Part shown: one piece after another, positions 59,524-64,000 of the stretch
Layout: each line of letters starts with the position of its first letter
Numbering within the stretch: position 1 is the first letter of the stretch
From: Paracoccus sp. (in: a-proteobacteria)
GTDB lineage: Bacteria > Pseudomonadota > Alphaproteobacteria > Rhodobacterales > Rhodobacteraceae
Direction of reading: 5' to 3'
Length of the DNA stretch: 64,000 bases
Assembly (NCBI RefSeq): GCF_030538755.1
Contig: NZ_JAUNTJ010000007.1
Span: 1 to 64,000 of the forward strand
The notes under the pieces: generated by a model
What the model saw: the letters and a program-made list of their open reading frames with translations, nothing else
Databases searched by the model: none
Told to the model about the DNA's origin: nothing
Position numbers and translations under genes: made by a program

Positions 59524-61311
59524 ATGTTTGGTTTTGAATTGACCGGCCTGACCGCAGCGATCTTTACGATACTGCTGATTGGCGGGATGCTGACCCTGTT
59601 CATCCGCGAAACCTATCCTCCTGAAGTTACGGCTATTTTGGGCGCGGTTGTCTTGCTGGCGACGGGTATCCTGAACCCCGGTCAGATCGCGGGCGTGCTG
59701 TCGAACCCGGCCCCCTGGACGATTGCGTTCATGTTCATCATCGTGGGCGGCCTGGTGCGAACCGGGGCGCTGGATTACGTCGGGCAAAAGGCCGCGAAAC
59801 ATGCCGTGGCCCGCCCCGCGATCACGCTGGCCATGGTGTCTTGTGTCGTGTGCAGCCTGTCGGCTTTCGTTAACAATACGCCGCTGGTTGTGGTGATGAT
59901 GCCGATCTTTATGCGGCTGGCGCAAGAATTGTCGATGGCGCCATCCAAGATGCTGATTCCGCTGTCTTATCTGTCGATTCTGGGCGGCACGATGACGATG
60001 ATCGGCACCTCGACCAACCTGCTGGTCGATGGGGTTGCGGCCAATGCCGGGCAGCGCCACTTTACCATTTTCGAAATCACTCCGGTCGGTTTGCCGATGG
60101 CGGCGGTGGGCATTCTGTATCTGCTGATCGTGGCCCCCCGTGTGCTGCCCGACCGCGATTCCATGGCGGCGCTGCTGGGGGGCAGCCGGGCGCGGATGAA
60201 GTTCTTTACCGAAGTCGCCATCCCCGAAGATTCGCAGCTTGTCGGCAAGGCGCTGTCGGAAATCTTGATCTTTAACCGCGACAATGCGCGGGTGATCGAC
60301 GTGCTGCGGGGCGACGATTCGCTGCGCCGTGATCTGGATGCGGTGCGTTTGCAGGCGGGCGACCGGGTGGTGCTGCGCACGCCGATGTCGGAAATCCTTG
60401 GCCTGCAAAACAACAAGGATCTGCGTATCGCGGACAAGCTGTCATCCGTCCAGACCTCGACGGTCGAGGTGCTGATTACCCCCGGTTGCCACATGATCGG
60501 GCGCAGTCTGGGGTCGATGCGGCTGCGGCGGCGCTATGGCGTTTATGTGCTGGCGGCGCATCGCAAGAACCAGAACATCGGGCGGCAGCTGGACGATCTG
60601 GTGGTGCGGGTCGGCGACACGCTGCTGCTGGAAGGGGCGGCGGGCGACATCCAGCGGCTGTCCAAAGACATGGAAATGGTCGAGGTCAGCGCCCCCAGCG
60701 ACCGCGCCTATCGCCGCAGCCACGCGCCCATCGTCGTGGCGGTGCTGGCGGGGGTTGTTACCCTTTCCGCGCTGGAGATGGCGCCGATTCTGCTGCTGTC
60801 CTTTATCGGCGTGGCCATCGTGCTGGCGACCCGCTGCATCGACGCGGACGAGGCGTTGGGATTCGTCGATGGCCGGTTGCTGGCGCTGATCTTTGCCATG
60901 CTGGCAGTGGGCGCGGGGCTGGAAAATTCTGGCGCGGTCGAACTGATCGTGACGCGCGTGGCCCCCTATATGACGCAGCTTTCGCCGTGGATGCTGGTGC
61001 TGTGCGTCTATCTGCTGTCCACGGTGCTGACGGAAATGGTGACGAATAATGCCGTGGCGATCATCCTGACCCCGGTGGCAATTTCGCTGGCAACGCAGCT
61101 TGGCGTTGATCCGCGCCCGCTGATCGTGGCGGTGATGTTCGGGGCCTCGGCCGCGTTCGCGACGCCGATCGGATACCAGACCAACACGCTGGTTTACGGG
61201 CCGGGCGGCTATCGCTTTGCCGACTTCATCAAGGTCGGGCTGCCGCTGAATATCCTGCTGGCGCTTGTCGGGTCGGTGATGATTCCAATCGTTTTTCCAC
61301 TGTATCCGTGA
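59524..61311 (+). CDS. SLC13-type transporter with two RCK_C (TrkA-C) domains, copy 1
   Basis: A 595-residue membrane protein of the SLC13/CitT-related permease type. N-terminal helices (LLIGGMLTLFIRETYPPEV, NTPLVVVMMPIFMRLAQE, GGTMTMIGTSTNLLVDG) come first; two RCK_C domains lie at about residues 225-395 (VAIPEDSQLVGKALSE, VLITPGCHMIGRSLGS); helices resume afterwards (NNAVAIILTPVAISLATQLG, ATPIGYQTNTLVYGPGGYRF). Such proteins carry sulfate, dicarboxylates or similar anions with sodium; the cargo is not readable. The stop lies 3 bases from the stop of a convergent paralog. Confidence 0.88.
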   Translation: MFGFELTGLTAAIFTILLIGGMLTLFIRETYPPEVTAILGAVVLLATGILNPGQIAGVLSNPAPWTIAFMFIIVGGLVRTGALDYVGQKAAKHAVARPAITLAMVSCVVCSLSAFVNNTPLVVVMMPIFMRLAQELSMAPSKMLIPLSYLSILGGTMTMIGTSTNLLVDGVAANAGQRHFTIFEITPVGLPMAAVGILYLLIVAPRVLPDRDSMAALLGGSRARMKFFTEVAIPEDSQLVGKALSEILIFNRDNARVIDVLRGDDSLRRDLDAVRLQAGDRVVLRTPMSEILGLQNNKDLRIADKLSSVQTSTVEVLITPGCHMIGRSLGSMRLRRRYGVYVLAAHRKNQNIGRQLDDLVVRVGDTLLLEGAAGDIQRLSKDMEMVEVSAPSDRAYRRSHAPIVVAVLAGVVTLSALEMAPILLLSFIGVAIVLATRCIDADEALGFVDGRLLALIFAMLAVGAGLENSGAVELIVTRVAPYMTQLSPWMLVLCVYLLSTVLTEMVTNNAVAIILTPVAISLATQLGVDPRPLIVAVMFGASAAFATPIGYQTNTLVYGPGGYRFADFIKVGLPLNILLALVGSVMIPIVFPLYP

Positions 61312-61314
61312 CGG

Positions 61315-63096
61315 TCACAGCGGCCAGACGATCAGCAGCATCGGCACCGATACGGCCATGACCAGCACCTCAAGCGGCAGGCCCATGCGCCAGTAATCGC
61401 CAAAGCGATAGCCGCCGGGGCCAAGGATCAGCGTGTTGTTCTGATGCCCGATAGGTGTCAGAAACGCGCAGGATGCCGACACGGCCACGCCCATCAGAAA
61501 GGCGTCGGGGTTCACGTTCAACTGCTCGGCCAGGCGGATGCCGACGGGTGCGGCCAGAATGGTGGTGGCATTGTTGTTCAGCACATCCGACAGCATCATC
61601 GTGGCAATCATCAGCAAGACCAGCGCCACCCATGCCGGATAGCCCTGCGTGATCGTCGCCAGCCCGGATGCCAGCAGCGCCGATCCTCCGGTGGTGTCCA
61701 GCGCCAGCCCCAGCGGGATCATCGCGCCCAGCAGAACGATCACGGGCCAGTCGATATGGGTATAGATTTCGTCCAGCGACAGGATCTTGAACAGCACATA
61801 GCAGACCGTGACGCAGCCAAGCGCGATAGGCATCGTCACCCAGCCCATCGAGGTCGCGCCGATGGCCACCAGAAACAGCCCGAGCGCCAGCCACATGCGG
61901 TTTTCCTTGGTCACGGTCAGCCACGCGCCGTCCAGCGGCAGGCAGCCCAGATCGGCGATGATTTCCTCGTCGCGATCCTCGGGGACCAGCAACAGCAGAA
62001 TGTCGCCGGCCTCGATGCGGACTTGCCGCAGGTTCTGCCGGATGGTGCGGCCCCGGCGCTGAATGCCCATCAGCACGGTGTTGAACTGGCTGGACAGGCG
62101 CAGGCTGCGGGCGGTGTGGCCGACGACGCGCGCGTTTTCGGGGACGACGCATTCGACCAGCGACTGCCCCTCGCCGCCGGCGCGGGGGATGCTGTCGCCG
62201 TGCCCGTCGGGGAAGGCCAGCCGCAGGTCCGAGCGGAATTCGTCCAGCGCCGCCGGCGCGGCCTCGACCAGCAGGCTGTCGCCCTGTTGCAGGGTGATGG
62301 CGCGGGTCAGGCCAGACAGGCGCATGTCGCCCCGGCGCACGGCCAGAATGGCGACGTCTGCCTTTTCGGCGTTGCTGTCCAGTTCGGCCACCATCTTGCC
62401 GATGGCGGACGATCCCTCGGGGACAACCAGTTCGGCCATATAGTCGCGCACCTTTGCCTCGGCATCGGCGGCGGGGGTTTCAGTGGCGCGGCTGGGGATC
62501 AGACGCCAGCCGATCAGGGCGACAAAGATCAGCCCCGCCGCCGCAACCGCCCCGCCTACGGGCAGAAAGTCGAACATGCGGAACGGCTCGCCGATGACAT
62601 CTTCGCGGAAGCCGGACACCAGCAGGTTGGGCGGGGTGCCGATCATGGTCAGCATTCCGCCCAGAATCGTGGTGAAGGCCAGCGGCATCAGCGTCAGCGC
62701 GGCGGCACGCCCTGCCTTGCGTGCCACCTGCATATCGGTCGGCATCAGAATCGCCAGAGCGGCGATGTTGTTCATAAAGCCCGACAGCACGGTGCCGACC
62801 CCGCCGATCACGGCAAGATGCAGCGTCACCGGCCAGTTCGGCCGCGACAGGAATTTCGTCAGCAAGGACACCGCCCCCGACCGCACCAGCCCCGCCGAGG
62901 CCACCAGCACCAGCGCCACAACCATGGTGGCCGGATGGCCAAAGCCGCTGAACGCCTCGCCTGCGGGGACGACTCCGGTCAGGACTCCGGTCATCAGCCC
63001 GGCGAAGGCGATCAGGTCGTGGCGCCATTTGCCCCAGATCATCAGGATCATCACGGCGCCAAAGATCGCGAACAGGGTGATCTGCGGTGTGGTCAT
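61315..63096 (-). CDS. SLC13-type transporter with two RCK_C domains, copy 2
   Basis: A 593-residue paralog of the preceding gene, in convergent orientation. It has the same order of domains: helices with GGMLTMIGTPPNLLVSGF, RCK_C domains (ELVVPEGSSAIGKMVAELD, CVVPENARVVGHTARSLRL), then helices with LNNNATTILAAPVGIRLAEQ and TPIGHQNNTLILGPGGYRFG. NN/NT-type motifs characteristic of the family are kept, but the two sequences are clearly diverged, so the duplication is old. Cargo is unknown. Confidence 0.88.
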   Translation of the reverse strand: MTTPQITLFAIFGAVMILMIWGKWRHDLIAFAGLMTGVLTGVVPAGEAFSGFGHPATMVVALVLVASAGLVRSGAVSLLTKFLSRPNWPVTLHLAVIGGVGTVLSGFMNNIAALAILMPTDMQVARKAGRAAALTLMPLAFTTILGGMLTMIGTPPNLLVSGFREDVIGEPFRMFDFLPVGGAVAAAGLIFVALIGWRLIPSRATETPAADAEAKVRDYMAELVVPEGSSAIGKMVAELDSNAEKADVAILAVRRGDMRLSGLTRAITLQQGDSLLVEAAPAALDEFRSDLRLAFPDGHGDSIPRAGGEGQSLVECVVPENARVVGHTARSLRLSSQFNTVLMGIQRRGRTIRQNLRQVRIEAGDILLLLVPEDRDEEIIADLGCLPLDGAWLTVTKENRMWLALGLFLVAIGATSMGWVTMPIALGCVTVCYVLFKILSLDEIYTHIDWPVIVLLGAMIPLGLALDTTGGSALLASGLATITQGYPAWVALVLLMIATMMLSDVLNNNATTILAAPVGIRLAEQLNVNPDAFLMGVAVSASCAFLTPIGHQNNTLILGPGGYRFGDYWRMGLPLEVLVMAVSVPMLLIVWPL

Positions 63097-63229
63097 GGCG
63101 CGTTTTTCCTGTGCGGTTGTCAGGGGTTATCGCGCTTAACGCGCGCGGGCCACAAAGGGTTGCTTGCAGCAAGGCGCATGTCTGGCTAAATACAGCGCGA
63201 TTTTCCATGATGATGGCAAGGACGAACCA

Positions 63230-63970
63230 ATGGCAGGCCATTCCAAATGGGCCAACATCCAGCACCGCAAAGGGCGGCAGGATGCGATCCGATCGAAACT
63301 GTTTTCCAAGCTGGCCAAGGAAATTACCGTGGCCGCCAAGATGGGCGACCCCGACCCCGAAAAGAACCCGCGCCTGCGGCTGGCCGTGAAAGAGGCCAAG
63401 TCGAATTCGGTCCCCAAGGATGTGATCGACCGCGCGATCAAGAAATCCTTGGGCGGCGATGCGGAAAACTATGACGAGATCCGTTATGAGGGTTACGGCC
63501 CCAACGGCATCGCCATCATGGTCGAGGCGATGACCGACAACCGCAACCGCACCGCTTCGAACGTGCGGTCCTATTTTACCAAGCATGGCGGCGATCTGGG
63601 GCAATCGGGTTCGGTGGCCTTCATGTTCGACCGCAAGGGTGAGATCATGTATCCCGCCAGTGCCGGCGACGCCGATACGGTGATGATGGCCGCCATCGAG
63701 GCCGGGGCCGAGGATGTCGAATCGGATGAGGACGGGCATTGGATTTACTGTGCCGACACCGATCTGAACGAGGTATCCACCGCGCTGGAGGCGGCTTTGG
63801 GCGAATCCGAGACCGCCAAGCTGGTCTGGAAGCCGCAGGCCCCGACCGAGATCGACCTTGAGACCGCGCAAAAGCTGATGAAGCTGATCGAGGCGCTGGA
63901 GGACGATGACGACGTTCAGAACGTCACCGGCAATTTTGAGCTGTCGGACGAGGTTGCGGCGCAGCTTTGA
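63230..63970 (+). CDS. YebC/PmpR-family transcriptional/translational regulator
   Basis: A 246-residue YebC protein: [19 protein letters not shown] start, [38 protein letters not shown] and [14 protein letters not shown] are diagnostic. YebC proteins act as DNA-binding regulators or help ribosomes through proline-rich stalls; in many bacteria they precede ruvCAB. The region after the stop begins a GC-rich hairpin (63987-64000), cut by the window edge. Confidence 0.95.
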   Translation: MAGHSKWANIQHRKGRQDAIRSKLFSKLAKEITVAAKMGDPDPEKNPRLRLAVKEAKSNSVPKDVIDRAIKKSLGGDAENYDEIRYEGYGPNGIAIMVEAMTDNRNRTASNVRSYFTKHGGDLGQSGSVAFMFDRKGEIMYPASAGDADTVMMAAIEAGAEDVESDEDGHWIYCADTDLNEVSTALEAALGESETAKLVWKPQAPTEIDLETAQKLMKLIEALEDDDDVQNVTGNFELSDEVAAQL

Positions 63971-63986
63971 TGGCACGTCCGGGACT

Positions 63987-64000
63987 GGGGGCCAGCCCCC
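63987..64000. repeat. Partial GC hairpin at the window edge
   Basis: GGGGGC, CA, GCCCCC is a perfect 6-bp inverted repeat ending at the last base of the window, 17 bases after the yebC stop. It resembles the hairpin end of the family A repeats, but the diagnostic AAATATCC part would lie beyond the edge. Confidence 0.4.

Overview
The window looks like a chromosomal segment of a GC-rich alphaproteobacterium of the Rhodobacterales (Rhodobacteraceae/Paracoccaceae). Pointers are the very GC-rich third codon positions, a tiny aa3-type cytochrome oxidase subunit IV, a DUF1127 protein, VPLPA-CTERM exported proteins, a ScfR-type HTH/DUF2083 regulator and many ATGA/GTGA-coupled operons. The genus cannot be settled from the sequence alone. 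No phage, transposon, integron or CRISPR array is visible.

Layout. 1-2806: distal half of the spc ribosomal operon (L5 end, S14, S8, L6, L18, S5, L30), stopped by two tandem terminators where rplO-secY would normally follow. 2863-12198: an oligopeptide-type ABC transporter with two tandem paralogous binding proteins, two permeases, a tannase-family esterase and a divergent fused double ATPase. 12204-14462: a low-GC two-gene island (a PD-(D/E)XK-like protein and a tryptophan-rich protein), a BrnA-like DNA-binding protein, and an upstream region with a perfect dyad and an 11-bp-phased array of GTGCAC palindromes. 14463-23374: M20 amidohydrolase, DUF1304 protein, class I glutamine amidotransferase, Sua5, an acyl-CoA dehydrogenase/MBL-fold pair, cytochrome oxidase subunit IV, a lipoprotein, AzlCD, GNAT and DUF1127. 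23568-36826: RsmE, UbiA, an OmpA/coiled-coil/DUF4424 operon, PrmA-MsrA, XerC-DUF484-transaldolase, PriA, a lytic transglycosylase and a Lys/Ala-rich protein. 36947-44728: L,D-transpeptidase, a GlsB-like stress membrane protein, creatinase, two VPLPA-CTERM paralogs, DadA and an MFS exporter. 44778-49575: aldehyde dehydrogenase and a second Opp/Dpp ABC transporter without a local binding protein. 49681-57727: ScfR-type regulator, stand-alone receiver, small membrane protein, SSS-type sensor kinase, orphan FliM/FliN-like protein, then infA-maf-rng-yacG. 57798-64000: tRNA-Phe, CAP-domain protein, YmdB-like phosphoesterase, two convergent SLC13-type transporters and YebC.

The most unusual parts are (1) the island and phased operator-like array at 12204-14462, (2) two families of short intergenic repeats sharing a TTTG..CC.AAATA core, one carrying a GC-rich hairpin, (3) the signalling cluster at 49681-55558, where the transcription factor carries a histidine-kinase-like H-box, and (4) a GGAAC-N17-CGTT promoter with a tandem 11-bp repeat before the GlsB-like gene. 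Functional calls rest on recognisable motifs and family resemblance read by eye; no database search was run.
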